From Thalassobellus sediminis (lineage in GTDB: Bacteria; Bacteroidota; Bacteroidia; Flavobacteriales; Flavobacteriaceae), in contig NZ_JBISCD010000034.1 of the NCBI RefSeq assembly GCF_044386045.1, positions 34,943 to 98,942 on the forward strand: 64,000 bases of DNA, given 5' to 3'. A model generated the notes under the pieces. It did not search any database. It was not told where the DNA came from and saw nothing but the letters and a program-made list of their open reading frames with translations. Within the stretch, counting starts at the first letter, position 1, and each line of letters opens with the position of its first letter. A program made the position numbers and the translations under genes. Shown here one piece after another: positions 17,053-27,213 of the stretch.

Positions 17053-20000
17053 ATGAAAAAACTAAAACTATTATTAATAGCCATGTTGCTATGTTTTTCA
17101 TCAATCTCATGGGCGCAAGATAGTGTGTCTGGAGTTGTAACGGATGCTAATGATGTTCCTATACCAGGAGTAAATGTCGTTATTAAAGGTACTACAACGG
17201 GAAGTGCTACAGATTTTGATGGAAATTATGCAATTAAAGCCAATGTGGGAGACGTGCTTAGTTTCTCTTACCTTGGTTATGAAACATTAGAGCTTACTTA
17301 TAATGGAGGATCTAAACTGGATGCAAAATTAAGTGAGGATGCTGCTCAATTAGATGAGGTAGTTGTTATTGGTTACGGTTCTGTAAAGAAAAGTGATTTA
17401 ACAGGTTCTGTTGCTCAAATTAGTTCTAAGACTATACAGCAAGCAAATAAGGTAGATGCTGTTTCAGCATTACAAGGTCAAGCGCCTGGTGTTGTTATTC
17501 AACGTACTGATAATAAGCCTGGTTCAGGTGGGTTTAATATACGTATTCGTGGAGCTAGTACAATTAACACAAATGATAGTAATGGATTTAATCCTGGACA
17601 AAACCCATTATTTATTGTAGATGGGATTTTTGTAGATGATATTTCATTTTTGAATCCTGCAGATATTAGTAATATGAATGTCCTTAAAGATGCATCAGCT
17701 ACTGCTGTATACGGTTCAAGAGGAAGTAATGGTGTGGTTTTAATAGAAACCAAGCGTGGAAAAAGCGGGAAATTAAAAGTCGATTACAGTAATTATGTAG
17801 GTTTTAAACAAGCATATCATATGCCGTCATTGTTTAATGGAGCAGAATATGTTGAGTTTATTAAAGATGTAGCCGTTGGTGCAGAGTTTGTTTCAGGAAA
17901 TACGAGTTATAGAGCGAGTGATGTCGATCTTACGGCAGGAATATTTGATGCTGAAGAACAACAAAATGTTGCTGATGGTATAAGTACTGATTGGGTAGAT
18001 TTAATTACTAGAAATGGGTTTCAAACAAACCATACACTTGGATTAAGTGGAGGTAATGAAAACACTACTTATTCGGCTGGTTTGGCTTATACGCAAGATG
18101 AAGGTACTGTAGCAGGAGAAGATTATACAAGGTATAATGTTAGAGGAAGTTTGAATAGTGATCTTTCTGATTGGCTTAATGTAAGTGTAAGTAATTATAT
18201 CACTACCGCTATTCAAAATGAAGGAAGTAGGGAGGCGTTTAGAAGTGCTGTAAGATTAAAACCTATAGGTCGTCCATATAATGATGATGGGTCTTTGCGT
18301 TTTTTTCCAACAAATAAGGAAACTCAAATTACAAATCCAATATTTGATACTCAAAATATTACAAGAGAAACAAAATTTTTACAGTATATAGGAGATATAG
18401 CAGTGCAAATAAAGCCTATAGAAGCTTTAACTATTACTTCTAAATTTTCGCCTAATATTAAATATAGCCGTTATGGTGAATACCGTGGACTGTATTCAAA
18501 AAGTGTTAGTGGTAATGCTTCAAACAGAAGAGCTGTTGTAAATAATTCTAACTACTTCTCTTATTCTTGGGATAATATATTTAACTATAAGTTTAATAAA
18601 GGAGTTCATGCACTTGACGTAACAGGTGTGATTTCAAGATTTTTAGAGCGTTCTGAAGGTTATAATAATCAAGTTAGAAATTTTACTACAGATGATTTTA
18701 CATTTTATAATCTAGGTGCAGGTCTTGATATTAGAGATGTTTCAAGTGGTTTTTCTAAACAATCTTTAGAATCTTACACGGGTAGAATAAACTACACACT
18801 TATGGATAAGTACCTGTTTACAGTAACAGGACGTTATGATGGGGCTTCTATTCTTGCAGAAGATAATAAATGGGCATTTTTCCCATCAGCAGCTTTTGCT
18901 TGGAAAATGATGGATGAAGATTTTATGCAAAATCAACAAACGTTTTCTAATGCTAAACTTAGGTTAAGTTATGGACAAACTGGTAACAATGGTCAAGGAG
19001 GCGGATTAGGTCCTTTAAAATCACAGTCACTTATTGCAGCTAGCGCTACTAATTTAGGAGATAGTTCAGTGTCTGGTGCTTATATTACTGGTATAGCAAA
19101 CAAGGATCTTTCTTGGGAAAAAACGACAGAGATAAACGTAGGTTTTGATTTTGGATTCATGAATAATAGAATTAATGGTTCTATTGATGTTTATGATAGA
19201 CAAAATACTGATATTATTTTTGGTAAAGAATTACCAGCGGTTACTGGGTTTACTAGAATATTTGAAAACATTGGAGAGTCTAGTAATAAAGGAATTGAGA
19301 TTGCCTTAAATACAACAATAATTGATAAAGGTGATTTTAAATGGACTACCAATTTAAATTTTGCTTCAAATAAGAACGAACTTAAAAAATTAGCTAAAGA
19401 TCAAGATATCTTTTTTAACGTAGGTGGAACAAGTCTTATTCATAGAGTAGGTGAGCCAATAGGTGCTATTTTTGATTATGAATTTGCTGGTATTTGGCAA
19501 TTAGATGAAGAAGCTGAAGCAGCAACATTCGGGCAATATCCTGGTCAAGTAAAAGTAACTGATGTTAATAATGATGGTCAAATTACATCTGATGACAGAA
19601 AAGTAATTGGGCAAGTAACTCCTAAATGGACAGGCGGTTTTACAAGTACTATGAACTATAAAAACTTTGACTTTTCATTCATGATAAATACAAGTCAAGG
19701 CGCTAAAATGAGAAGTAATTTTCATGCAAACTATTCTTGGGGATGGGGTAATCAAGCTCAAAGAACCTTTAACGGTTATAATGTAGATTACTGGACACCT
19801 GAAAGTCCTTCAAATACATGGCATCAACCAGGTAATGCTGGTCCTTATCGTAATGCTATTCAATATAAAGATATATCATTCACTAAAGTAGGGTTTATAA
19901 CTTTAGGGTATAAACTTCCTTCTCAAATATTAGAAAAGCTTAAAATAAACAGTTTAAGAGTTTATACTACGGTACAAAATCCTTTTGTGTTTACTGATTA

Positions 20001-20094
20001 CGATGGATGGGATCCTGAAAATGCAGGAAGAAACCAATGGGGTGCAGCATTTATGTCACGTACAATTATGACAGGTATTAATTTAAGCTTCTAA
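17053..20094 (+). CDS. SusC-like TonB-dependent outer-membrane glycan transporter
   Basis: Outer-membrane beta-barrel that imports oligosaccharides with TonB energy, paired with the SusD-like lipoprotein that follows. Signal peptide is residues 1-22 (ending SWAQ). A carboxypeptidase-regulatory-like domain follows (GVVTDANDVPIPGVNVVIKG, residues ~26-100), then the SusC-type plug domain starting VVIGYGSVKKSDLTG. A C-terminal barrel ends with INLSF, the aromatic terminus typical of outer-membrane proteins. Length of 1013 residues is standard. It starts the forward PUL operon and lies downstream of the TGTCCAT repeats. Its ligand cannot be read from sequence; neighbouring enzymes suggest a mannose-, galactose-, arabinose- and glucuronate-containing glycan. 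Confidence 0.95.
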   Translation: MKKLKLLLIAMLLCFSSISWAQDSVSGVVTDANDVPIPGVNVVIKGTTTGSATDFDGNYAIKANVGDVLSFSYLGYETLELTYNGGSKLDAKLSEDAAQLDEVVVIGYGSVKKSDLTGSVAQISSKTIQQANKVDAVSALQGQAPGVVIQRTDNKPGSGGFNIRIRGASTINTNDSNGFNPGQNPLFIVDGIFVDDISFLNPADISNMNVLKDASATAVYGSRGSNGVVLIETKRGKSGKLKVDYSNYVGFKQAYHMPSLFNGAEYVEFIKDVAVGAEFVSGNTSYRASDVDLTAGIFDAEEQQNVADGISTDWVDLITRNGFQTNHTLGLSGGNENTTYSAGLAYTQDEGTVAGEDYTRYNVRGSLNSDLSDWLNVSVSNYITTAIQNEGSREAFRSAVRLKPIGRPYNDDGSLRFFPTNKETQITNPIFDTQNITRETKFLQYIGDIAVQIKPIEALTITSKFSPNIKYSRYGEYRGLYSKSVSGNASNRRAVVNNSNYFSYSWDNIFNYKFNKGVHALDVTGVISRFLERSEGYNNQVRNFTTDDFTFYNLGAGLDIRDVSSGFSKQSLESYTGRINYTLMDKYLFTVTGRYDGASILAEDNKWAFFPSAAFAWKMMDEDFMQNQQTFSNAKLRLSYGQTGNNGQGGGLGPLKSQSLIAASATNLGDSSVSGAYITGIANKDLSWEKTTEINVGFDFGFMNNRINGSIDVYDRQNTDIIFGKELPAVTGFTRIFENIGESSNKGIEIALNTTIIDKGDFKWTTNLNFASNKNELKKLAKDQDIFFNVGGTSLIHRVGEPIGAIFDYEFAGIWQLDEEAEAATFGQYPGQVKVTDVNNDGQITSDDRKVIGQVTPKWTGGFTSTMNYKNFDFSFMINTSQGAKMRSNFHANYSWGWGNQAQRTFNGYNVDYWTPESPSNTWHQPGNAGPYRNAIQYKDISFTKVGFITLGYKLPSQILEKLKINSLRVYTTVQNPFVFTDYDGWDPENAGRNQWGAAFMSRTIMTGINLSF

Positions 20095-20121
20095 CTAATA
20101 ATTAAATTAAATTTAAGAAAA

Positions 20122-21750
20122 ATGAAAAACATTAATTATAAATTAATTTTAATACTGCTTGTTATAGCAGTGTTTAGTACGGGTTGTGAAAGCTTCCTAG
20201 AAGAAGAGAATAACTCATCATTAACTATAGAAACAGCTGTTTTAAAATCTGAAACTTTTGATCAATTAGTAGCGTCTGTTTACGAAAGATCTAGAGAAGC
20301 TACAACTAGTTACGCTCCAGATATGTATTATATGCTTGAAGACTTAGGTACAGATATCGTTACAAGAGGAACAGCAATTTCTGGAGTAAGTGATATTAAT
20401 GATTATGTGAATTTTAATCCGTTAAATGGGGTAGTATATATATATTGGTCGAATCAATATAGTATAATTTCTGCAGCAAATATTGTTTTAGATAATGCAG
20501 ATTTAATTGAAGGCGTTGATGCTGGTGTTAAAACGACAGGAATAGCTGAAGCTAAATTTTTTAGAGCATTGTCTTATTTTAATTTAGTAGAAAACTATGG
20601 AGGAGTGCCATTGGTGCTTAACCAAGTTTCTAGCCCTGATACAGATTACACTCGTGCTACAGAAGAAGCTGTTTATACACAAATAGTTCAAGACCTTCAA
20701 GATGCTTTAGCAGGTGTTCCTTCAACAGTAAGTGAATATGGAAGGGTGACTAAGGATGCGGTAAGACATTTTATGTCAAAAGTATTATTAACTAGAGGTT
20801 ACAAAACTTTTGGTTCTGGAGCAGATTTTACTCAGGCTGCAGCATTAGCAGAAACAGTAATTTCAAGCCATCCTTTAGTTCCTTCATTTGCTAATTTAGT
20901 AGATATAAGTAACCAAAGAAACTCTGAAGTTGTATTTTCATATTTATTTGGAAGTAATTCAGTTAGTAGAGGTTGGGGTAATTCAAGACACATGTTATAC
21001 CAGTTTAGATTTTTTGACTATCCTGGTTTAACAAGAACACTTAAAGGGTTAGATCCTATGCCAACACCATTCTTTTATAGTCTTTTTGATGATGCAGATG
21101 AAAGAGCAGAAGCTACATTTACAAGAGAAATTTATGCTACTCAAGATTATACTGGGAAAAATGGTGAAGCAGTATCTGCAGGAGAATTAGCTATATTGTT
21201 ACCGAAAACAGCTTGGACTCAAGCAGAGATTGATGCTGTGCCTTATGCAGTAATAAACCCAGGTACTTATTTTACAAGTGATGGTATTACACCAGTACAT
21301 TACCCACAGTTTATAAAATTTGAAGACCCATCGGTACCATTTACACAACCAGATCAATCTTCACAAGGAGAAAGAGATATGGTTATGATGCGATCTGGGG
21401 AATCTTATTTAATTGCTGCTGAAGCATATTTACAAGCTTCTAATGCAACTGATGCTGCTGCAAGACTTACAACGTTAAGATCTAGAGCAGGTTTAACTAC
21501 ACCTGTTGTAGCAGGAGATGTTGATTTAGATTTTATTCTTGATGAAAGAGCTAGAGAGTTAGCAGGTGAAGTTAATAGATGGATGGATTTAAAAAGAACA
21601 GGAAAGTTAATTGAAAGAACTTTAATACATAATCCACATGCAGCATTTAATAATGCTTTGGAAGCAAAACATCTTTTACGTCCTATTCCTCAAAAAGAAA
21701 TAGATATTACTGGAGGTAGTATTACACAAAACCCTAATTACGATAATTAA
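20122..21750 (+). CDS. SusD-like surface glycan-binding lipoprotein
   Basis: Surface lipoprotein that caps the SusC barrel and captures oligosaccharide. Signal sequence MKNINYKLILILLVIAVFST ends in a lipobox with Cys at about residue 22 (TGC). The RagB/SusD pattern is clear: helical TPR-like N-part (EAKFFRALSYFNLVENYGG VPLV, split here for length) and the C-terminal signature LDERARELAGEVNRWMDLKR followed by LLRPIPQKEID. Length of 542 is normal. It lies 27 bases after susC, and a hairpin terminator follows, so glycoside hydrolase transcription downstream may be by readthrough or a second promoter. Confidence 0.95.
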   Translation: MKNINYKLILILLVIAVFSTGCESFLEEENNSSLTIETAVLKSETFDQLVASVYERSREATTSYAPDMYYMLEDLGTDIVTRGTAISGVSDINDYVNFNPLNGVVYIYWSNQYSIISAANIVLDNADLIEGVDAGVKTTGIAEAKFFRALSYFNLVENYGGVPLVLNQVSSPDTDYTRATEEAVYTQIVQDLQDALAGVPSTVSEYGRVTKDAVRHFMSKVLLTRGYKTFGSGADFTQAAALAETVISSHPLVPSFANLVDISNQRNSEVVFSYLFGSNSVSRGWGNSRHMLYQFRFFDYPGLTRTLKGLDPMPTPFFYSLFDDADERAEATFTREIYATQDYTGKNGEAVSAGELAILLPKTAWTQAEIDAVPYAVINPGTYFTSDGITPVHYPQFIKFEDPSVPFTQPDQSSQGERDMVMMRSGESYLIAAEAYLQASNATDAAARLTTLRSRAGLTTPVVAGDVDLDFILDERARELAGEVNRWMDLKRTGKLIERTLIHNPHAAFNNALEAKHLLRPIPQKEIDITGGSITQNPNYDN

Positions 21751-21797
21751 TAGCACAAGTAAGAATTTGAATAGTTGAGTTTAGTTTTTAGATATAG

Positions 21798-21832
21798 GCA
21801 GGCGAGTTAAATTGCCTGCTTATATTTTTTAT
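21798..21832 (+). terminator. Attenuating terminator after susD
   Basis: GCAGGC and GCCTGC pair around a 10-base AT-rich loop, followed by TTATATTTTTT. A leaky terminator between susD and the enzyme genes would give the usual excess of SusCD transcript; that role is inferred. Confidence 0.65.
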
Positions 21833-21979
21833 AAATTAAATAAAAACATAAACACCTTCTTGTCAGTGTTTTAGATGAATATCAGTGTCAAGCTTAAGAC
21901 ATTAAAATAAGTCTCATTTCTATAAGAATTAAATAGAAAGTTTAGCCCAAATATTAAGGTTGTCATAGATTAGAAGTCA

Positions 21980-24301
21980 ATGAAATTGAATAGAATTTAT
22001 ATTAAAAGAAATATTGTAATAGTATTGTTTTTTCTTTTTTTCATATCCTGTAAGGAAGAAAAAATAACAACTATAGAAAACACACAATTTGTCGATAATG
22101 TGTATCCATTACTTGATACAGAAAATTCTAGATGGTTTTTCTTTTCTTCTGCTAGTCGTCCTTTCGGAATGGTTAATTTAAGTCCAGATACAGAAATAAA
22201 TGGTGCATGGGGATCTGGTTATCGATTTTCTAAAGACACCATAAAAGGGTATAGTCATATTCATGCTTGGCAAATGTCTGGTTTATCTGTATTGCCAGTT
22301 ACAGTTGATAAATCAAATAAAAAAAATATATACAAAGATTTTTATTCAAAATTCTCGCATGATAAAGAAAAGGTGTCTCCTGGTTATCATTATGTTGAGC
22401 TAAATAGATACGCTATAAAAACAGAATTAACAAGCACAAAAAGAGTAGGTTTTCATAAGTATACATATCCTAATAAAAAGATTCAAAAATCAATACTTTT
22501 TAATCTTAACACCATGTTAGGACCATGTGAAAACATGGAAGGGGTATTAAATAAGGATAACGATAAAGAACTTTCGGGCAAATTTGTGATGAAGCCAACG
22601 CATCGTCGTATAAAACCGTTAACTGCGTATTTTAAAATAAAATTAAATGTTCCTGTTACATCCATAGAACAAGATAGTGTTACAAAAAATTACTTGATTA
22701 ATTTAAATGAATTAGATCAAGACGTATTAATGAAAGTAGGTATCTCTTATACCTCTGTTGAAAATGCGAATATTAATATTCAAGAAGAATTACCACATTG
22801 GGATTTTAATAAAGTTGTAAATCAATCAAAAACAGAGTGGAATAATTTATTAGGAAGAATAGAAGTAGAAGGCGGTACAGAAAAAGAACAAAGACGTTTT
22901 TATACAGATTTATGGCATGCATTACAAGGACGCAGAACTATTAGTGATTTTAATGGTGCATATCCAGATAATATAGGTTCAGAATTTAGAATAGGTCAAA
23001 TTCCTCTTGGTGTAGATGGTAAACCTAAGTTTAATCAATATAACTCCGATTCTTTTTGGGGTGCTCAATGGACTATAAATACACTTTGGGGTCTTGTTTA
23101 CCCTGACGTTATGGAAGATTTTACACAGTCTTTAATGCAATATTATAAAGATGGTGGTATAATTCCTCGCGGACCTTCAGGAGGCGATTATACTTATGTT
23201 ATGACAGGAGCTTCTTCAACGCCTTTTATAGTAAGTGCTATTCAAAAAGGACTTATAAAAACCGATTTAGAGGGTGTTTATCAAGCACTTAAAAAGAACC
23301 ATATGCAAGGTGGTATTATGGGGAAAGCAGGTTATGAGCATCTTACTAACTTAGGAGGTGGTTTAAAATATTATTTAGATAAAGGTTATGTGCCTCATCC
23401 ATTACCAGAAGGCGACAGTTATGGAATACATTTAGATGGGTCTAGTCAAACTATGGAGTATGCTTATCAAGATTGGACTTTAGCACAATTAGCTAAAAAG
23501 TTAGGACATGTTGAGGACTATAATTACTTTTTGAAGCGTTCTGAAAATTATAAAAACGTATTTAATAAAGAAGCCGGTTGGATGGCGCCTAAAAATATAG
23601 ATGGTGAATGGAATGTGGATTTCGATCCTTATCAATATGAAAATGGCTTTATTGAATCTAATGCTGCACAATCAACATGGTTTGTACCTCATGATATTGA
23701 TGGTTTAGCGACTTTAATGGGAGGTAAAGAAAAAGCAGTAGAAAAATTAAATACCCAATTTAAAACGGCCGAAAAATTAAAATTCACATCAGGAACATCA
23801 CATGCAGCAGAATTACACCCAGAATATTCTCGAATTCCTGTAAATTTTGGTAATCAACCATCGATGCAAACAGCTCATATTTTTAATCAATTAGGACGAC
23901 ATGATCTTGCTCAGTATTGGACAAGGAAAGTGGTGAAAGAAACCTTTAGTGGTTTAGCTCCAAATACAGGTTATAATGGTGATGAAGATCAAGGTTTAAT
24001 GGGTAGTTTAAATGTATTAATGAAAATTGGATTGTTTCAAATGAATGGAGGAACAGAAGAAAATCCAGAATATCAAATAGGAAGCCCAATTTTCGATAAG
24101 ATATCAATACAGTTACATCCAGATTATTATTTAGGAAAAGAGTTTGTAATTAAAACTCAAAATAATTCATTAGAAAATGTATTTGTAAATAGTGTCGAAA
24201 TTAAGGGGGAACCTGTTAATGATTATACTATTAAACATAGAGATATTACAAATGGTGGCGAAATACTATTAGAGATGACAAACAAATCTATAGAAAAATA
24301 A
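21980..24301 (+). CDS. GH92 family lipoprotein, putative alpha-mannosidase (divergent)
   Basis: Glycoside hydrolase family 92 enzymes are calcium-dependent exo-alpha-mannosidases. The signal peptide with lipobox (FFISC, Cys about residue 24) predicts a lipoprotein. Family landmarks are ASRPFGMVNLSPDTE at the N-domain and WGAQWTINTLWGLVYPD, FVPHDIDGL and GDEDQGLMGS in the (alpha/alpha)6 domain. The general-acid glutamate is E559, but the usual EGNAWQY context reads ESNAAQS here, so the pocket around the acid is altered. Calcium-site aspartates in GDEDQG are kept. It leads a run of five genes with short gaps. It may act on a mannoside linkage different from its neighbour, or on another sugar. 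Confidence 0.85.
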   Translation: MKLNRIYIKRNIVIVLFFLFFISCKEEKITTIENTQFVDNVYPLLDTENSRWFFFSSASRPFGMVNLSPDTEINGAWGSGYRFSKDTIKGYSHIHAWQMSGLSVLPVTVDKSNKKNIYKDFYSKFSHDKEKVSPGYHYVELNRYAIKTELTSTKRVGFHKYTYPNKKIQKSILFNLNTMLGPCENMEGVLNKDNDKELSGKFVMKPTHRRIKPLTAYFKIKLNVPVTSIEQDSVTKNYLINLNELDQDVLMKVGISYTSVENANINIQEELPHWDFNKVVNQSKTEWNNLLGRIEVEGGTEKEQRRFYTDLWHALQGRRTISDFNGAYPDNIGSEFRIGQIPLGVDGKPKFNQYNSDSFWGAQWTINTLWGLVYPDVMEDFTQSLMQYYKDGGIIPRGPSGGDYTYVMTGASSTPFIVSAIQKGLIKTDLEGVYQALKKNHMQGGIMGKAGYEHLTNLGGGLKYYLDKGYVPHPLPEGDSYGIHLDGSSQTMEYAYQDWTLAQLAKKLGHVEDYNYFLKRSENYKNVFNKEAGWMAPKNIDGEWNVDFDPYQYENGFIESNAAQSTWFVPHDIDGLATLMGGKEKAVEKLNTQFKTAEKLKFTSGTSHAAELHPEYSRIPVNFGNQPSMQTAHIFNQLGRHDLAQYWTRKVVKETFSGLAPNTGYNGDEDQGLMGSLNVLMKIGLFQMNGGTEENPEYQIGSPIFDKISIQLHPDYYLGKEFVIKTQNNSLENVFVNSVEIKGEPVNDYTIKHRDITNGGEILLEMTNKSIEK

Positions 24302-24338
24302 AATTCATTACTTACTGAAAAAAGATAAATCTAAACAC

Positions 24339-26615
24339 ATGAAAAAAGGAATAGTATTAGCATTTTTTATTGGAATGTTTTCATTGTTTTCTAATATCAG
24401 TAATGCGCAAGATGTGCTTCATAAATATATAGACCCTATGATAGGGTCAGAAGGAGTAGGGCGTGTTTTTATAGGTCCATCTTGCCCTTATGGTATGGTA
24501 AAACCAAGTCCAGATTGTACCGCATCTCCAAATAGTGGCTGGAAACCAATGCCTATGGAAGTAACAGGTTTTAGTCAAGTACATGTAAGCGGTACAGGTG
24601 GAGGCCCTAAATATGGTAACATACAAGTTATGCCATTTTCAGGTGCTTTAGATAAGTTAGACCAAACATCTCACAGAGCTGAAGAACATGTGAAGCTAGG
24701 GTATTATCAATCTGTTTTCAAAGAAAATAATATAAAAACAGAAATTACAACTTCAGAGAAAGTAGCTTTTTATAAAATAACATATCCAGAAAACTCAAGT
24801 AAAGATTTTAAAATCGACCCCGGTTTTTTCTTAGGAGAAAAAGAAATTCCTAACAGCCGAGAATCTCAACAATTTGTAGGGTCTGAAATTGAAATCGTTT
24901 CAGATACTGAAGTTAGAGGATATAGCAGAATTAGAGGCGGTTGGAATAATGGTCGTGCATACACCGTTTATTTTTGGGCAGTTTTTGATCAACCCATTGC
25001 AAAATACGTTACTTGGAAAAATGGGAAGCTCTATGCTAATCAGACAGCACAATATGATTCTAGTCAAAAAACAGGTGCTTTACTTTCTTTTGGAAACCAA
25101 GGGAGTCAAGAGCTTCATGTTAAAATAGGGGTTTCGTATTTAAGTGCTTTAAAGGCAAAAAATAATATTGAAAAAGAGATTCCGCATTGGAATTTTAATA
25201 CTGTTTTATCATCTTTAGAAAATAAATGGGAACAGATAATAAATAAAATTACACTGGCTCCAAGTACATCTCTAGATTACAAAAAAATGTTTTATACAGG
25301 GTTGTATCATACCATGTTGATGCCTGTAGATAGGTCGGGTGAAAACCCATTATGGAATGAAGTACCTTATTATGATGATTTTTATTGTATTTGGGACACT
25401 TTTAGAACCTCTAGCCCCTTAATAACACTTATAGATCCAGAACGTGAAGTTGAAATTGTTAACGCGATGCTTAATATTTATGAACGTGACGGATATCTGC
25501 CTGAAGGTAGAAGTGGTAATGATAACGGGCGTACACAAGGCGGGTCGAATGCAGAAACAGTAATTGCAGATGCTTTTGTTAAAAATTTAAAAGGTATAGA
25601 TTATGAACTCGCATTAAAAGCGATGCTTAAAGATGCTGAAGTGCCTCCAGGAGGAAATGAAGAAGCAGAAGGACGAGGTGGTTTAGTCGAGTATTTAAAT
25701 CTAGGTTATATCCCTTACGGAATTCCTAGAGCAGGAAATAGAACCATCGATTATGCTTACAACGATTACAACATTGCAACCGTTGCAAAAGGCTTAGGAT
25801 ATAACGATATTTACGAGCGTTATATGAAACAATCTAGCTACTGGGAAAACTTATGGAGAGACGATTATGAAGATGAAGGATTTAAGGGTTTTATTATGCC
25901 TAAAGATGAAGATGGTAATTGGTTAGATGATATTGTTTTTGGAAGTTCTAAAATTCAAAAACCAACATTTAAATATACAACACATGTAAAAGAATCGCCT
26001 TGGTATGTGTGCCACTGGTGTGTATTCTTTTATGAAGGCGATTCTTGGGAATATTCTTTTAGTTTGCCTCATGATATTCCAGAAATTATTAAGAAATCTG
26101 GAGGAAACGATGTGTTCAAAAATAGATTAAATACCTTTTTTGAGAAAAACTTATATAATGTAGCTAATGAGCCTTCATTCTTAACACCTACATTGTATCA
26201 TTGGATTGGTCGCCCAGATTTAAGTAGCGATAGAATTGGGAAAATCATAAGAGATAATTTTAATGCTACACACATAGGTTTACCTGGTAATGATGATTCT
26301 GGGGCTATGTCTTCATGGTTAGCATTTCATATGATGGGTTTATATCCTAACGCAGGTCAACCGTATTATTTAATAAATACACCGTTGCTAGAGCAAACAA
26401 AAATACAGGTGCAAGACGGCGTATATTTTACAATAACAGCTAAAAGTTTATCTGCTAAAAATAAATATATAAAGCAAGCGTATTTAAATGGAGAGCCATA
26501 TGATAAAGCATGGATAAATCATGACGATATTGTAAAAGGAGGCGAACTGACTTTTAAAATGGGCTCAAAACCATCTGCTTGGGGAACTACTATTTTACCA
26601 CCTAAAAAAATATAG
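24339..26615 (+). CDS. GH92 family secreted alpha-mannosidase
   Basis: Second GH92 protein, 758 residues, with a cleavable signal peptide (ending SNAQ near residue 23), so periplasmic or secreted rather than lipid-anchored. Recognisable segments are IGPSCPYGMVKPSPDC, YYDDFYCIWDTFRTSSPL, YEGDSWEYSFSLPHD with the probable general acid E566, and GLPGNDDSGAMSSW with the base aspartates. These agree with canonical GH92 better than the preceding gene does. Both GH92 genes are co-directional with a 37-base gap. Two GH92 proteins of different type suggest that the substrate has at least two kinds of alpha-mannosyl linkage, or that they act in sequence. Confidence 0.9.
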   Translation: MKKGIVLAFFIGMFSLFSNISNAQDVLHKYIDPMIGSEGVGRVFIGPSCPYGMVKPSPDCTASPNSGWKPMPMEVTGFSQVHVSGTGGGPKYGNIQVMPFSGALDKLDQTSHRAEEHVKLGYYQSVFKENNIKTEITTSEKVAFYKITYPENSSKDFKIDPGFFLGEKEIPNSRESQQFVGSEIEIVSDTEVRGYSRIRGGWNNGRAYTVYFWAVFDQPIAKYVTWKNGKLYANQTAQYDSSQKTGALLSFGNQGSQELHVKIGVSYLSALKAKNNIEKEIPHWNFNTVLSSLENKWEQIINKITLAPSTSLDYKKMFYTGLYHTMLMPVDRSGENPLWNEVPYYDDFYCIWDTFRTSSPLITLIDPEREVEIVNAMLNIYERDGYLPEGRSGNDNGRTQGGSNAETVIADAFVKNLKGIDYELALKAMLKDAEVPPGGNEEAEGRGGLVEYLNLGYIPYGIPRAGNRTIDYAYNDYNIATVAKGLGYNDIYERYMKQSSYWENLWRDDYEDEGFKGFIMPKDEDGNWLDDIVFGSSKIQKPTFKYTTHVKESPWYVCHWCVFFYEGDSWEYSFSLPHDIPEIIKKSGGNDVFKNRLNTFFEKNLYNVANEPSFLTPTLYHWIGRPDLSSDRIGKIIRDNFNATHIGLPGNDDSGAMSSWLAFHMMGLYPNAGQPYYLINTPLLEQTKIQVQDGVYFTITAKSLSAKNKYIKQAYLNGEPYDKAWINHDDIVKGGELTFKMGSKPSAWGTTILPPKKI

Positions 26616-26619
26616 ACAC

Positions 26620-27186
26620 ATGAAAAAACTAATTTTAATAACAGTTTGTTGTTTACTTTATAGTGCGGTAGAATCTCAAACTTATATTCCAGAAATAACA
26701 AATAATACAGAGCTGCAATATATCTGTAAATTGTATGGGCAAACAAGACCTGTGAATTTAAGACCTAAATTTGTTTCAGATACATTAATTATCGATTGGG
26801 ATTTACGTAGCACAGTTAGAAAATACGCTATTTTACCCGAAGCCTTAGAAAACGGAACAGGTTTAACTTTTAATCAAGGAGAATCTCCAGATTTATTAGT
26901 TTTAGAGCCAACAGATACGTTTTTTATGATTTCAAAAGCTGCTTTTAAAGATTTAGTTTCTAATAACAAGTTTATATATAACAATACAACTTATAATTTA
27001 GATAAAACCAAAGTAGCGAATGAAGTTGTTATTGATGATAAAATAGTAAATGTCTTGTTTGTTAAAGCTGAAATAGATGAAACAGAAATGTGGATTTTAA
27101 ATAACCCTAATTTTCCATTAATTTGTAAAATTTCTAAGAATCCTCTAGGAGTAAATTGTACCTTAACTGAAATTTTAGAAAGGTAA
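26620..27186 (+). CDS. Secreted protein of unknown function in the PUL
   Basis: I do not recognise a family. The 188 residues begin with a signal peptide (MKKLILITVCCLLYSAVESQ), so the protein is exported. The rest is mixed alpha/beta without repeats. Notable stretches are IIDWDLRSTVRKYAILPEAL, EPTDTFFMISKAAF and NNPNFPLICKISKNPLGVNC, with two cysteines near the C-terminus. It starts 4 bases after the preceding GH92 stop, which implies translational coupling and a function tied to that enzyme or to the shared substrate. It could be a small carbohydrate-binding or chaperone-like accessory. There is no evidence for catalysis. Confidence 0.7.
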   Translation: MKKLILITVCCLLYSAVESQTYIPEITNNTELQYICKLYGQTRPVNLRPKFVSDTLIIDWDLRSTVRKYAILPEALENGTGLTFNQGESPDLLVLEPTDTFFMISKAAFKDLVSNNKFIYNNTTYNLDKTKVANEVVIDDKIVNVLFVKAEIDETEMWILNNPNFPLICKISKNPLGVNCTLTEILER

Positions 27187-27213
27187 TTTAAAATTAAATT
27201 TTAATCTTTTTTT

